A stretch of 64,000 nucleotides of DNA from Pseudoflavonifractor sp. An184 (GTDB lineage: Bacteria; Bacillota; Clostridia; Oscillospirales; Oscillospiraceae), in NCBI RefSeq assembly GCF_002160305.1, contig NZ_NFKI01000002.1, positions 1 through 64,000 on the forward strand, read 5' to 3'. A program made the translations under genes and the position numbers. The notes under the pieces were generated by a model, which worked only from the letters and a program-made list of their open reading frames with translations, did no database searches and was not told the origin of the DNA. This document shows positions 43,429-52,037 of this stretch, one piece after another (the first letter of the stretch is position 1; every line of letters starts with the position of its first letter).

Positions 43429-46242
43429 ATGAATCGTTCTGCCATTCCGAAGCTTCCCAAGCGCGTTTTGGCTCTGGTGCTGGCGGCGGCTTTGCTGACC
43501 CCATCCGCCTTCGCCTCCGCCGGAACCGCTCAGATCAATACCGCCCAGACTCTGGCCGACGGGCTGGTCTACCGAAACACTGTCTCCAACCACTCCAGCG
43601 CCGGAAGGATGGAGAGCTTTGCCCTGGAGCTGGAGCCCGACAGCGAAATCTATCCCATTATGATTCAGGCAGCCGGTACCGTCTACGGGGCGGCTACCAT
43701 CAACCGGGCCATCCGCACGGCGGAGGAACTGGGCTATACGGTGGTGGGAGGCATCAACAGTGACTTCTTCACCCTGGGAACCGGAATCCCCAACGGCATT
43801 TCCATTGAGGACGGGGTCTACAAGTCCAGTCCCGGCGGGGAACACGCCATCTCCATGGTGGACGGAGAGCTCCGCCTGTCCGCCGCCCCACAGGTGGAAA
43901 TGACTGTGACCAACCAGCGCACCGGAGAGTCCGTCTCCCTGACCAACTTCAACAAGTGGCGCAGCTCTTCCGGCGGGCTCTACCTGTTCAACGAGGACTT
44001 CTCCACCGTCTCCACCCATACGGACTCCGCCGGAGGGCGGATGATCCGCATGGTGGTCTCGGAGGAGGATCAGGACACCCCCCTCACCGTCAACAGCACC
44101 CTCACCCTGGAGGTGACCGACGTCTTTGAGACCGAAGATGCCCAGCCCATCGGCGAGGACAACTACATACTCACCGCCGCCTATGAGTCCGGATACTGGG
44201 AGCTGTTCAACAGCTATCAGGCCGGGGATGAGGTCACCCTGACCACCACCTGTGCGGACGCCAACCTGTCTGAGGCTCAGTGGGCCAGCGGCTGCGGCGA
44301 CATCATTCTCTCCGACGGCTCTATCACCAACAGCGCCACCTGGAACTACGCCTCCGGCCGGGCTCCCCGCACCGCGGTGGGCGTTCAGGCCGACGGCACC
44401 ATGATCTTCTACACCGCCGATGGGCGGCAGTCCGGCTACTCCGGCGGCCTGACCGAGATGGACCTGGCTGAGGAGCTCCAGCGCCAGGGCTGCGTCTGGG
44501 CGGTCAACCTGGACGGAGGCGGCTCCACCACCTTCGCCCTCCGCGTCCCCGGCTCCAGCGGCCTCACTGTGATCAACTCCCCCTCGGAGGGAAGCCTGCG
44601 CTCCTGCGCCGCCTTTATTTTGTTGGTTACCGACTCGGATACCGCCGACGGCGCGGCGGAGCGGCTGGCCCTGAAGGAGGACGGCCTGGTGGTACTGGCC
44701 GGCTCCTCCGTCACCCTGGGCGATGTGGCCGCTCTGGACGGGAGTGGCTCCACGGTCTCCAGCCGGGTGTCCGACGCGGTCTTTACCTCGGAGGACGGAC
44801 TGGGCTCCTTCAACGGCGGCGTCTACACTGCGGGGACCCGGGCCGGCACGGACACCATCTCCATCGAATCCCCCTCCCTGGGCATCTCCGGCACCGCCCA
44901 GATCCACGTGGTCACCGCCCTGTCCGACCTGACGGTCACCCGGGCGGGGAGCAGTTCCGCCGTGTCCTCCCTGTCCCTGGAGCCCGGCGAGACGGTCTCC
45001 CTGACCGCCACAGGCACCTACTGGTCCCGCAGCGCCCTGCGCACCGGCTCCGCCGGCGTGACCTGGGCCGTCACCGGGAACGTGGGTACCATCACCCAGG
45101 ACGGCGTGTTCACCGCCTCCAGCGGCGGCACCAGCGGAACCATTACCGCCACCGCCGGCGGCGTCACCAAGACCATCTCGGTGAGCCTGAACAACGTCCA
45201 CACCGACGTCCCCGCAGACCACTGGGCCTATACGGCGGTGGAGTACTGCTATGACAACGGCATCGTCAGCGGCATCTCCGCCACCGAGTTCGGCACCAAC
45301 TACTCCATCTCCCGCAAGGACTTCGTCCTCATGCTCTACGGGGCTCTGGACCGTCCCGCCGTGTCCGGCTCCTCCGGCTTCTCCGATGTGGCGGACGACG
45401 CCTACTACGCCGACGCCGTCACCTGGGCCAGCTCCAACGGCCTGGTGTCCGGCGTGTCCGAGGGCCGCTTCGCTCCCGACGACCTGGTCACCCGGGAGCA
45501 GGCCGCCACCATCCTCCACCAGGCCATGCCCCTGCTGGGCCTGAGCAGCGCGGAGGCTGATCTGTCCGTTTTGGATCAGTTCGCCGACCAGGGACAGATT
45601 GCCGACTACGCCCGGCCCCATATGGCCGCCCTGGTGTCCCAGGGGCTGATGAGCGGCACGGGCTCCGGTCTGAATCCCAAGGGCAATCTGACCCGGGCGG
45701 AGATGGCTACCCTCCTCTACCGGCTGCTCACCACCTCTCCGGACAGCACGCCGGAGGAGCCCGACTCGGAGCCGGAAGTTAATCTGGACCCGGACGCCGC
45801 GCTGACTCTGGATGTGACGGAGTACACCCTGGCCTCTACTCAGACCCTGCAGCTCAACGCCACCCTCACCGGCGGCACCGGAACCGTCACCTGGAGCACC
45901 AGTGACGCCACCGTGGCCACCGTCTCCTCGGACGGCACCGTCACCAATGTGTACGCCGGGGTGGGCACTCCCTCGGTGACCATCACCGCCTCCTGCGGCT
46001 CCCTGACCGCCAGCGCGGTGATCCAGTGCTCCCCCGCCGACGTGGTGGGGCAGGTCACCGCCACCACCCTGAACGTCCGCTCCGGCCCCGGCACCGACTA
46101 TACCGCCATCTCCAGCCTGAAATCCGGCGCTCAGGTGGTGGTGCTGGACACCTCCACCCCCGGCTGGTATCAGGTCCTCTTCTCCAGCGGCGGCGCCGCC
46201 GTCACCGGCTGGGTGTCCGCCGACTATCTCACACTTCTGTAA
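43429..46242 (+). CDS. Secreted SLH protein with phosphodiester glycosidase (NAGPA) and SH3b domains
   Basis: A 937-residue surface protein. Signal peptide 1-30; NAGPA/DUF2233 domain (about 70-400) with VVGGINSDFFTLGTGIPNGI, PRTAVGVQADGTMIFYTADGR and the catalytic NLDGGGSTTFA near residue 360; Ig-like region (about 410-585); three SLH repeats (about 588-767); Big_2 domain (about 786-867); C-terminal SH3b (about 871-937, TLNVRSGPGTDYTAI). NAGPA domains cleave phosphodiester-linked sugars, so a wall-polymer remodelling role fits its divergent placement beside the polymer operon. AAGGAG precedes the ATG. Confidence 0.92.
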   Translation: MNRSAIPKLPKRVLALVLAAALLTPSAFASAGTAQINTAQTLADGLVYRNTVSNHSSAGRMESFALELEPDSEIYPIMIQAAGTVYGAATINRAIRTAEELGYTVVGGINSDFFTLGTGIPNGISIEDGVYKSSPGGEHAISMVDGELRLSAAPQVEMTVTNQRTGESVSLTNFNKWRSSSGGLYLFNEDFSTVSTHTDSAGGRMIRMVVSEEDQDTPLTVNSTLTLEVTDVFETEDAQPIGEDNYILTAAYESGYWELFNSYQAGDEVTLTTTCADANLSEAQWASGCGDIILSDGSITNSATWNYASGRAPRTAVGVQADGTMIFYTADGRQSGYSGGLTEMDLAEELQRQGCVWAVNLDGGGSTTFALRVPGSSGLTVINSPSEGSLRSCAAFILLVTDSDTADGAAERLALKEDGLVVLAGSSVTLGDVAALDGSGSTVSSRVSDAVFTSEDGLGSFNGGVYTAGTRAGTDTISIESPSLGISGTAQIHVVTALSDLTVTRAGSSSAVSSLSLEPGETVSLTATGTYWSRSALRTGSAGVTWAVTGNVGTITQDGVFTASSGGTSGTITATAGGVTKTISVSLNNVHTDVPADHWAYTAVEYCYDNGIVSGISATEFGTNYSISRKDFVLMLYGALDRPAVSGSSGFSDVADDAYYADAVTWASSNGLVSGVSEGRFAPDDLVTREQAATILHQAMPLLGLSSAEADLSVLDQFADQGQIADYARPHMAALVSQGLMSGTGSGLNPKGNLTRAEMATLLYRLLTTSPDSTPEEPDSEPEVNLDPDAALTLDVTEYTLASTQTLQLNATLTGGTGTVTWSTSDATVATVSSDGTVTNVYAGVGTPSVTITASCGSLTASAVIQCSPADVVGQVTATTLNVRSGPGTDYTAISSLKSGAQVVVLDTSTPGWYQVLFSSGGAAVTGWVSADYLTLL

Positions 46243-46263
46243 CCTGTCTCCTCTTTCCGCAGT

Positions 46264-46302
46264 AAAAGGGCGGAGAACTGCCAGCCAGTTCTCCGCCCTT
46301 TT
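46264..46302 (+). terminator. Terminator of SLH/NAGPA gene
   Basis: A 13-bp stem (gggcggagaactg / cagttctccgccc) followed by TTTT, preceded by AAAA. Confidence 0.9.
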
Positions 46303-46509
46303 CAATGTTCAAAAATGCGATTCCTCTGAATCCCGGCCGGAAGGAAACCGTGAAGCTGCGCCTTACTCGCTCTTCTGCGGGGCGCGGGAACGCATGGGCT
46401 GCCGCCCCCTCCAGATCTGCCGCTTATCGCCCCCCGCCTTCTCCGCTTCTGTTTGCTTTTATGCGTCAAAAGGGAGGAGAACTGCCAGTCAGTTCTCCTC
46501 CCCTCTTTT
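46303..46509. repeat. Possible decayed terminator-associated element (copy F)
   Basis: About 165 bp after the 46264-46302 terminator, followed at 46468-46509 by a second, diverged copy of that hairpin (gggaggagaactg / cagttctcctccc). The interval contains gggctgccgccccctc, matching the core of the 220-bp element, but the CAGgcTGTCG ends are not recognisable. The remaining 46510-46645 shows no gene. Confidence 0.4.
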
Positions 46510-46645
46510 GTCCGCCTCCCCACAAGGAGACAGACCCCGCTGCGGCGCCGCGAAGTGAATTTTGTGGCCGGTTCTGTCCGGCGGGCCCGGATGGGAATTC
46601 TCTCCCCCGGCAGTCTGCCCTTCCCGGACCGCTGGTCCCCACGGA

Positions 46646-46686
46646 ATAAAAGACGGGGTCTGAAACCAAAAGGTTCCAGACCCCGC
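46646..46686 (-). terminator. Terminator of decarboxylase beta/gamma unit
   Basis: Stem cggggtctg / cagaccccg extended by aacc/ggtt, loop AAAA, with a T-rich minus-strand tail, about 26 bp after the gamma stop. Confidence 0.85.
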
Positions 46687-46711
46687 GCAGCGTTTCGATT
46701 GGAAAACAGGC

Positions 46712-46840
46712 TCAGCCTTTCTTCTTGCCGCCTGTCTTGCCCATGAGCAGCACCAGGAGGGCGATGATGCCCAGCACCACGAAGATGCCGATCATGCCCT
46801 GAGCCAGCATCTCCAGAGCCAAAAACATATTTTCACTCAT
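46712..46840 (-). CDS. Decarboxylase gamma subunit (OadG-like), 42 residues
   Basis: A 42-residue protein starting MSENMFLALEMLAQGMIGIF, with one transmembrane helix (about 14-33) and a short basic tail (GKTGGKKKG). Size, topology and position right after the beta gene match OadG/GcdD-type small subunits that hold the alpha and beta parts together. GGAGGAG precedes the ATG; the gap from the beta stop is 15 bp. Usual OadG proteins are about 60-85 residues, so this is a minimal form without the C-terminal metal-binding tail. Confidence 0.8.
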   Translation of the reverse strand: MSENMFLALEMLAQGMIGIFVVLGIIALLVLLMGKTGGKKKG

Positions 46841-46855
46841 CGTATACTCCTCCTC

Positions 46856-48001
46856 TTAACCCATGTTGGCGAAGAACTGCAGCACCACGCCGCCGGCGAC
46901 CACGGAAGCGATCTGGCCGGACACGTTGGCGGCAGCCGCGTGCATCAGCAGGTGGTTCTGAGGATCGGCCTCCTGGCCCAGCTTCTCAATGACACGAGAG
47001 GACATGGGGAAGGCGGAGATGCCGGCAGCACCCACCATGGGGTTGATCTTGTTGTGGGGGGTGAAGATGTTCAGGATCTTCACGAAGATGACGCCCACCA
47101 TGGAGTCCAGCACGAAGGCCACCAGGCCCAGGCACATGATCATGATGGTAGCGGGCTGGACGAACTGATCGGCCTTCATGGAGGCGGCGATGGTGATGCC
47201 CAGCAGCAGGGTGATCAGGTTGGCCAGATCGTTCTGAGCGGTCTTGGAGAGGGACTCCAGCACACCGCACTCACGGATCAGGTTGCCGAACATGAGGAAG
47301 CCCACCAGAGCCACAGAGGAGGGGGCCACCAGGCCGGCAATCACGGAAACGACGATGGGGAACAGGATGCGCATCCGGCGGGTCACGCCCTGGGGCTTGT
47401 AGGGCATCCGCATGGCGCGCTCTTTCTTGGTGGTGACCAGCTTAATGGCAAAGGGCTGGATGATGGGAACCAGAGCCATGTAGGAGTAAGCGGCCACGGC
47501 GATGGCGCCGATGTAGTTGGAGCCCAGGGTCTGGGACACCAGGATGGAGGTGGGGCCGTCAGCGGCGCCGATGATGCCGATGGAGGCGGCGTCCTTCAGG
47601 TCGAAGCCCAGCACGACCGCGATGATGATGGTCAGGAAGATACCGGCCTGAGCGGCGGCGCCGCACAGGAACAGCTTGGGGTTGGACAGCAGAGGCCCGA
47701 AGTCGATCATGGCGCCGATGCCGATGAACAGCAGGATGGGCATGGCCTCACTGGCCTCGATGCCGATTTCAAACAGCCACTCAATGATACCGGCGGTCTC
47801 ACCCAGCGCCTCACTGGTTTGATTGATAACACCGGACAGGGGCAGGTTGACCAGGATGGCGCCGAAGCCCATGGGCATCAGCAGAGAGGGCTCAAACCCC
47901 TTCTCGATGGCCAGGTAAATCAGCACCGCGCCCACCACATACATGACAGCCTGCTGCCATGTAATGGAGAGGATGCCGCTTACCAGAAACGAAAAATCCA
48001 T
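46856..48001 (-). CDS. oadB: Na+-translocating decarboxylase beta subunit
   Basis: A 381-residue polytopic membrane protein of the OadB/GcdB/MmdB family. It contains GFEPSLLMPMGFGAILVNLP, LLFIGIGAMIDFGPLLSNP, the aspartate segment AASIGIIGAADGPTSILVS and GAAGISAFPMSSRV. It decarboxylates carboxybiotin and exports Na+. The ATG at 48001 has GGGAGGAAATTAC upstream; a longer in-frame reading runs into the attenuator and is rejected. The alpha subunit is probably the distant gene at 32955-34964. Confidence 0.94.
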   Translation of the reverse strand: MDFSFLVSGILSITWQQAVMYVVGAVLIYLAIEKGFEPSLLMPMGFGAILVNLPLSGVINQTSEALGETAGIIEWLFEIGIEASEAMPILLFIGIGAMIDFGPLLSNPKLFLCGAAAQAGIFLTIIIAVVLGFDLKDAASIGIIGAADGPTSILVSQTLGSNYIGAIAVAAYSYMALVPIIQPFAIKLVTTKKERAMRMPYKPQGVTRRMRILFPIVVSVIAGLVAPSSVALVGFLMFGNLIRECGVLESLSKTAQNDLANLITLLLGITIAASMKADQFVQPATIMIMCLGLVAFVLDSMVGVIFVKILNIFTPHNKINPMVGAAGISAFPMSSRVIEKLGQEADPQNHLLMHAAAANVSGQIASVVAGGVVLQFFANMG

Positions 48002-48076
48002 GTAATTTCCTCCCTTTACGTCTTTCTCTTTTGCAGCCTTTTTAGGGAGCGCCTGCATGCATCCTGTGAGCATGAC

Positions 48077-48112
48077 AAAAAAGACCTGCGTTCCCCCATC
48101 AGAACACAGGTC
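48077..48112 (-). terminator. Attenuator terminator in oadB leader
   Basis: An 11-bp stem (gacctgcgttc / gaacacaggtc, one mismatch) followed on the minus strand by TTTTTT (plus 48077-48082). It lies between the promoter and oadB, about 75 bp before the start codon. Confidence 0.88.
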
Positions 48113-48120
48113 TGGTCATT

Positions 48121-48205
48121 TCAGGCAAAACCAGGAAGGAAGGACCTTCCAGGATTGTTGGCTCTGCCACACAGCAGATACTGTGCCGACTACTCCCCTT
48201 AGCCC
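48121..48205 (-). promoter_or_regulatory. Structured leader, candidate riboswitch upstream of oadB
   Basis: From the predicted start site the minus strand carries TAAGGGGAGTAGTCGGC, a cacag/ctgtg hairpin, a GGC...GCC pairing and a ggaagg/ccttcc hairpin, then the attenuator. The GGGGAGUA string resembles the first conserved loop of the Mn2+ yybP-ykoY aptamer, but the matching 3' element is not clear. The ligand is unknown; an ion is a reasonable guess for a Na+ pump gene. Confidence 0.55.
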
Positions 48206-48209
48206 GACT

Positions 48210-48238
48210 ATCGTATCAAATTATTCTTCCAATGTCAA
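48210..48238 (-). promoter_or_regulatory. Promoter of oadB leader transcript
   Basis: On the minus strand TTGACA (plus 48233-48238) and TACGAT (plus 48210-48215) with a 17-bp spacer. Confidence 0.75.
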
Positions 48239-48266
48239 GAATTCTTCTTCAAAAATTTATTCCGTC

Positions 48267-48854
48267 TTAACGGGCGCCAGCCTCTGATACAGCCGCCTCA
48301 ATAGCGCTCTCCTCGTCCCGCATGGCGGACAGGGTCTGGTTCAGCAGCTCATCCAGGTCCCAGCCCAACAGCTCCGCCCCCTGGGCGATGATCTCCCGGG
48401 AACAGCCGGCGGCAAATTTTTTGTCCTTGAACTTCTTTTTGAGAGACTTGAGCTCCATGTCCGCCACGCTCTTGGAGGGGCGCATCAGAGCCGCCGCGCC
48501 GATGAGTCCGGTGAGCTCGTCCACGGCGAAGAGTACCTTCTCCATCTGGTGCTCCGGCTTGATGTCCACCCGGTGGCCCCAGCCGTGGCTGGCAGTGGCC
48601 CGGATGACGGCCTCGTCCACCCCGGCCTCCCGCATGAGCTCCTGGGACTTCTCGCAGTGCTCTTCGGGCCAGCGCTCAAAGTCCAGGTCGTGGAGCAGGC
48701 CCACAATGGACCAGAACTCCTTCTCGTCCCCATAGCCCAGCTTATCCGCAAACCAGCCCATCACATGCTCCACCGTAATGGCGTGGCGGAGGTGAAAGGG
48801 CTCCTCATTGTACTGCTTCAGCAGGTCCCAGGCCTGCTCTCTTGTGATGGACAT
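48267..48854 (-). CDS. HD domain phosphohydrolase-like protein
   Basis: A 195-residue HD-family protein. Metal ligands are visible in PFHLRHAITVEHVMGWFA and VGLLHDLDFERWPEEHCEKS, with a later ATASHGWGH. AAGGAGGAACC precedes the ATG. It probably hydrolyses a nucleotide or phosphoester; the substrate is unknown. It lies just upstream of the oadB leader on the same strand. Confidence 0.88.
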   Translation of the reverse strand: MSITREQAWDLLKQYNEEPFHLRHAITVEHVMGWFADKLGYGDEKEFWSIVGLLHDLDFERWPEEHCEKSQELMREAGVDEAVIRATASHGWGHRVDIKPEHQMEKVLFAVDELTGLIGAAALMRPSKSVADMELKSLKKKFKDKKFAAGCSREIIAQGAELLGWDLDELLNQTLSAMRDEESAIEAAVSEAGAR

Positions 48855-48899
48855 ATTCGGTTCCTCCTTATTTTTCTATGTTATTCTTTGGAAGAAAAC

Positions 48900-48919
48900 G
48901 GCGGGGGCAAGCCCCCGCC
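48900..48919. terminator. GC hairpin beside element E
   Basis: A 9-bp stem (ggcgggggc / gcccccgcc) with loop AA and a short T-tract on the minus strand. It is the surviving terminator next to truncated element copy E. Confidence 0.75.
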
Positions 48920-48920
48920 C

Positions 48921-49025
48921 CAGGCTGTCGAAAAAGTCCAAGGGCTTTTCCAACAGCCTGCAAAATGCCGTTACTTTCGCGCCTCACAGCGGCGCAAAAG
49001 TCCTCGCTTCGCCTCCCCCTCAGCG
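48921..49025 (-). repeat. Terminator-associated element, copy E (truncated)
   Basis: About 105 bp matching the CAGGCTGTCG-type end of the element: the terminal hairpin (48921-48960), then aaaatgccgttacttt and the aaagtcctcgcttcg region. The rest is missing, and it stops at the degV stop codon (49026-49028). The geometry mirrors copy A. Confidence 0.85.
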
Positions 49026-49865
49026 TCAGTAGGCCACCACAATGCCGCCCTCATTGGCGTACACGGTGGTGATGCCCCCCGCCTCCAGAATGAGGATCTT
49101 CCCCGCCTGGCAGGTCTCCTCGATCCGGCGCTTCACCTGGAAGGCCCGGTCCAGGCAGCCGCAGTGGCAGATGGCCACGGTGCGCCCCTTGTGGGCGGGG
49201 TCGGCGGCGATACGCTCCACCAGCTTGTTCAGGGCCTGCTTCATGGACAGGGCCTGTCCCAGCTTACAGATCTCCCCCTCCGGGGTGGCCCCGCACAGCA
49301 GCTTGATTTTCAGGGCGCTGGTGACCACCGCCTGCAGCTTGGTGAGCCGTCCGTTTTTCCGCAGGTTGTCCAGGGACTCCAGCACAAACAGGGTCTGCAT
49401 CTGGTAGATGAACTGCTCCACCTCCCGGACCACCTTTTTAAAGGGCATGCCGGAGGAGGCCAGCTCCTGGATCTTCAGGGCGGCCAGCACCTCGCCGGAG
49501 GAGGCGGAACAGGAGTTGAACACGTGGATATTGCGCTCGGGCTGTTCCTCCTCCAGCAGGACTCGGGCCTGTTCCGCGCTGTTGTGGGAGCCGCTGAGCA
49601 GGGCGGACAGGGTGACCACATAGACGTCCTCCCCCTCCTCCCCCTGGTAGGCGTCCAGGTAGGCCTGGGGCGAGGGGCAGGCGGTGGAGGGGGCGTCCTC
49701 GCTCTGCCGCATGGACCAGAGCAGGTCTGCCTGGTCCAGGGTGTCGTCGTCCACAAAGACGCTCCCGTTGGCGTGGATGGAGAGCGGAACCTTCACAAAG
49801 CAGGGGTCCTTGCGCATCTGGGGCGTCAGGTCACAGCAGCTGTCCACTACGATCTTAAAACTCAT
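49026..49865 (-). CDS. DegV family fatty-acid-binding protein
   Basis: A 279-residue DegV protein (MSFKIVVDSCCDLTPQM, VVTLSALLSGSHNSAEQA, SCSASSGEVLAAL, LKIKLLCGATPEGEI). DegV/FakB proteins bind a fatty acid for phosphorylation by FakA. GGAG lies 9 bp before the ATG at 49865, so that start is preferred over two upstream in-frame starts. Confidence 0.92.
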   Translation of the reverse strand: MSFKIVVDSCCDLTPQMRKDPCFVKVPLSIHANGSVFVDDDTLDQADLLWSMRQSEDAPSTACPSPQAYLDAYQGEEGEDVYVVTLSALLSGSHNSAEQARVLLEEEQPERNIHVFNSCSASSGEVLAALKIQELASSGMPFKKVVREVEQFIYQMQTLFVLESLDNLRKNGRLTKLQAVVTSALKIKLLCGATPEGEICKLGQALSMKQALNKLVERIAADPAHKGRTVAICHCGCLDRAFQVKRRIEETCQAGKILILEAGGITTVYANEGGIVVAY

Positions 49866-49961
49866 GCTCTTCATCTCCAAACATCGTTTTTAAAACGAAA
49901 TTAACATTATCTTTACCATAACACAGGCCGAAGGAATTGTAAAGAGAATTCCCGTCGATTT

Positions 49962-50717
49962 TTACAGCGGCTCCCCCGTCTCCTCCCTCAGCTCAGAGAG
50001 CAGCTTCTTGTCCTCCTTGGAGGACAGGTCCAGCTTCTCGTACAGGTCGGGCCGGCGGCGGTAGGTGCGCAGGATGGACTGCTTCCGCCGCCACTGGTCC
50101 ACCTTGGCGTGGTTGCCGGAGAGCAGGATGGACGGCACCGCCCGGTCGTGCCACACCTCGGGCCGGGAGTACTGGGGGGCCTCCAGCATGCCGCTCCAGT
50201 GGCTCTCGTTCTCATAGCAGGAGGGGTCGGAGAGCACCCCGGGCACCAGGCGGCACACCGCGTCGGCCACCGCCATGGCGGGGATCTCCCCTCCGGTCAT
50301 CACAAAGTCCCCCAGGGAGATCTCCTCGTCCACACACTCCTCAATGAAGCGCTCGTCGATCCCCTCGTAGTGGCCGCACACCAGGATGAGCCGGGTGTAG
50401 TCGTCCCGCAGCCGCCGGGCGTCCGCCTGACGGAAGGTCTTGCCCGCCGGGGACATGTAAATGGTGTGGACCCGCTCCCCCGCCTCGTCACAGATGTGCT
50501 TCCAGCACTGGTAGAGGGGGTCGGCCTGCATCACCGCCCCCCGGCCGCCGCCGTAGGGGTAGTCGTCCACCTGCCTCTGCTTATTCAAGGTGTAATCCCG
50601 GATCTGGTGGCACTCAATGCGGATATAGCCCCGCTCCTGCCCCCGGCCCAGAATCGACTCGCACAGCATATCGCCCACCACATCCGGGAAGAGCGTCATA
50701 ATATCAATCCGGTACAT
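49962..50717 (-). CDS. trmD: tRNA (guanine-37-N1) methyltransferase
   Basis: A 251-residue SPOUT methyltransferase that makes m1G37 in tRNA. The N-terminal YRIDIMTLFPDVV, the QVDDYPYGGGRGAVMQADPL segment, and the trefoil-knot motifs LVCGHYEGIDERFIE and SLGDFVMTGGEIPAMAVADA are all present. It is not beside rimM or rplS here. Confidence 0.96.
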   Translation of the reverse strand: MYRIDIMTLFPDVVGDMLCESILGRGQERGYIRIECHQIRDYTLNKQRQVDDYPYGGGRGAVMQADPLYQCWKHICDEAGERVHTIYMSPAGKTFRQADARRLRDDYTRLILVCGHYEGIDERFIEECVDEEISLGDFVMTGGEIPAMAVADAVCRLVPGVLSDPSCYENESHWSGMLEAPQYSRPEVWHDRAVPSILLSGNHAKVDQWRRKQSILRTYRRRPDLYEKLDLSSKEDKKLLSELREETGEPL

Positions 50718-50810
50718 AGTTTCCTCTGATCCCTCACTTATGGTTCTGTCGTTCTCTTGATTATACGCAATCGCCCCCGGCTTTTCAAGCTGGAATTCAT
50801 CCCGTGCCCG

Positions 50811-51824
50811 TTACAGCAGCCCGGCCGCCCGCAGCAGGAAAATCCACAGGAACAGCGTGATCATGCTGAAGGCGGAGGTCCACACCACATACTGGCGGGC
50901 CAGCTCGGCGTCGCCGCCCATCTCCTCCGCCATCACCGCGCTGGCCGAGGCCACCGGCGAGCCGTACATGCCCACCAGGGCGCTGAGCACCGCCGGCGTC
51001 ACCGTGAACAGGCCCAGGCCGTCGGCCAAAAAGGCCATGCCGAAGCCCACCGCCGGCGCCACAATCAGCCGCTGGACCACGCCCACCGCCAGCTCCTTTT
51101 TCATATCGCCCACAGCGCTGAAATTCACACGGGCCCCCAGCAGAATCAGAATCAGCGGAGAGGCCATGTCCGCCAGACTTTCTATCGGGGCGTAGAGAAA
51201 CGGCAGATCGCCGGCCAGTGAGAAAACCAGCTCCCCTTGGGCGTCCCGGGGCACGAATTCCCGGACAGCCAGGCAGATCAGCCCGGCCACCTGGCCCAGA
51301 ATCATGGGGTTGGTGGCGATCTTCTTCAGGATGCCCCCCACATCCACCGCCCGGTTCGGCTGGTCGGAGTAGATGGTCAGGAACAGCACCGCCGCCACGT
51401 TGTAGTAAATGATGGCCGGGGCCTGGATGCTTGCGGAGACCGCGCCTCCCGCCGCCCCTCCCAGAGAGAAGGCCAGGGTGGTCCCGATGATGGCAAAGTT
51501 GCTGCGGAAGCTGTTTTGGATCATAATGCCCCGCCGCTCCCGGCGGTCTGTAAAGATATGGGCCTCCACCCAGCCCAGCCCCGTCAGCACCAGACAGGTG
51601 GCCAGCACGAACCAGATGCTGTCCAGGTGAATCTCCCGCAGGGAGGACAGGCTGTAGATGTTGCGGAACATCATGGCGGAGATCCCAAAGCGGAAGGTGA
51701 AGGAGTTCATCCGCTTCAGCAGGTTGTCGTCAAAAAAATGGGCCGCCTTCAGCCCCCACCCCAGCAGCATCAGAAGCAGCATGGGCGTGACCGCATTAAA
51801 GGCGTACAGGAAGGTATCAAACAT
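50811..51824 (-). CDS. AEC family transporter (auxin efflux carrier-like)
   Basis: A 337-residue membrane protein with about ten transmembrane helices and the AEC pattern: N-terminal NAVTPMLLLMLLGWGLK, RNSFRSNFAIIGTTLAFSLGG-like centre, and LSALVGMYGSPVASASAVMAEEMGG near the C-terminus. It probably exports a small organic acid. GAGAGG precedes the ATG. Confidence 0.9.
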   Translation of the reverse strand: MFDTFLYAFNAVTPMLLLMLLGWGLKAAHFFDDNLLKRMNSFTFRFGISAMMFRNIYSLSSLREIHLDSIWFVLATCLVLTGLGWVEAHIFTDRRERRGIMIQNSFRSNFAIIGTTLAFSLGGAAGGAVSASIQAPAIIYYNVAAVLFLTIYSDQPNRAVDVGGILKKIATNPMILGQVAGLICLAVREFVPRDAQGELVFSLAGDLPFLYAPIESLADMASPLILILLGARVNFSAVGDMKKELAVGVVQRLIVAPAVGFGMAFLADGLGLFTVTPAVLSALVGMYGSPVASASAVMAEEMGGDAELARQYVVWTSAFSMITLFLWIFLLRAAGLL

Positions 51825-51965
51825 TGCGAAGCCTCTCTCTTTCCATCCGCAGCGCCCGCCGTCTCTCGCACGGCGGGCAAAATCGTATCTCCCGGCCAGA
51901 CGGCCGGCTTCTTTTTATATTATAGCGAATTTCATAGGCCGGCACAAGATACCCCTTCGCGCAGA

Positions 51966-51998
51966 AAGGCGGGCACTCCCTACCGGAGCGCCCGCCTT
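51966..51998 (-). terminator. Terminator of hbd
   Basis: Stem aaggcgggc / gcccgcctt extended by gctcc/ggagt, 40 bp after the hbd stop. The U-tail is short. Confidence 0.7.
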
Positions 51999-52037
51999 GC
52001 GTATCAAATCAATTCAGATGCTGGTTTGTTCCGATTC

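Noticed and set aside
46849-48073. Extended oadB start upstream of 48001
   Set aside because: The extra codons run into the attenuator region, and the ATG at 48001 has a good ribosome-binding site.
48121-48205. Firm assignment to the yybP-ykoY Mn2+ riboswitch
   Set aside because: GGGGAGUA is present, but the conserved 3' loop element cannot be placed, and the regulated gene is a Na+ pump. It is kept as unassigned.
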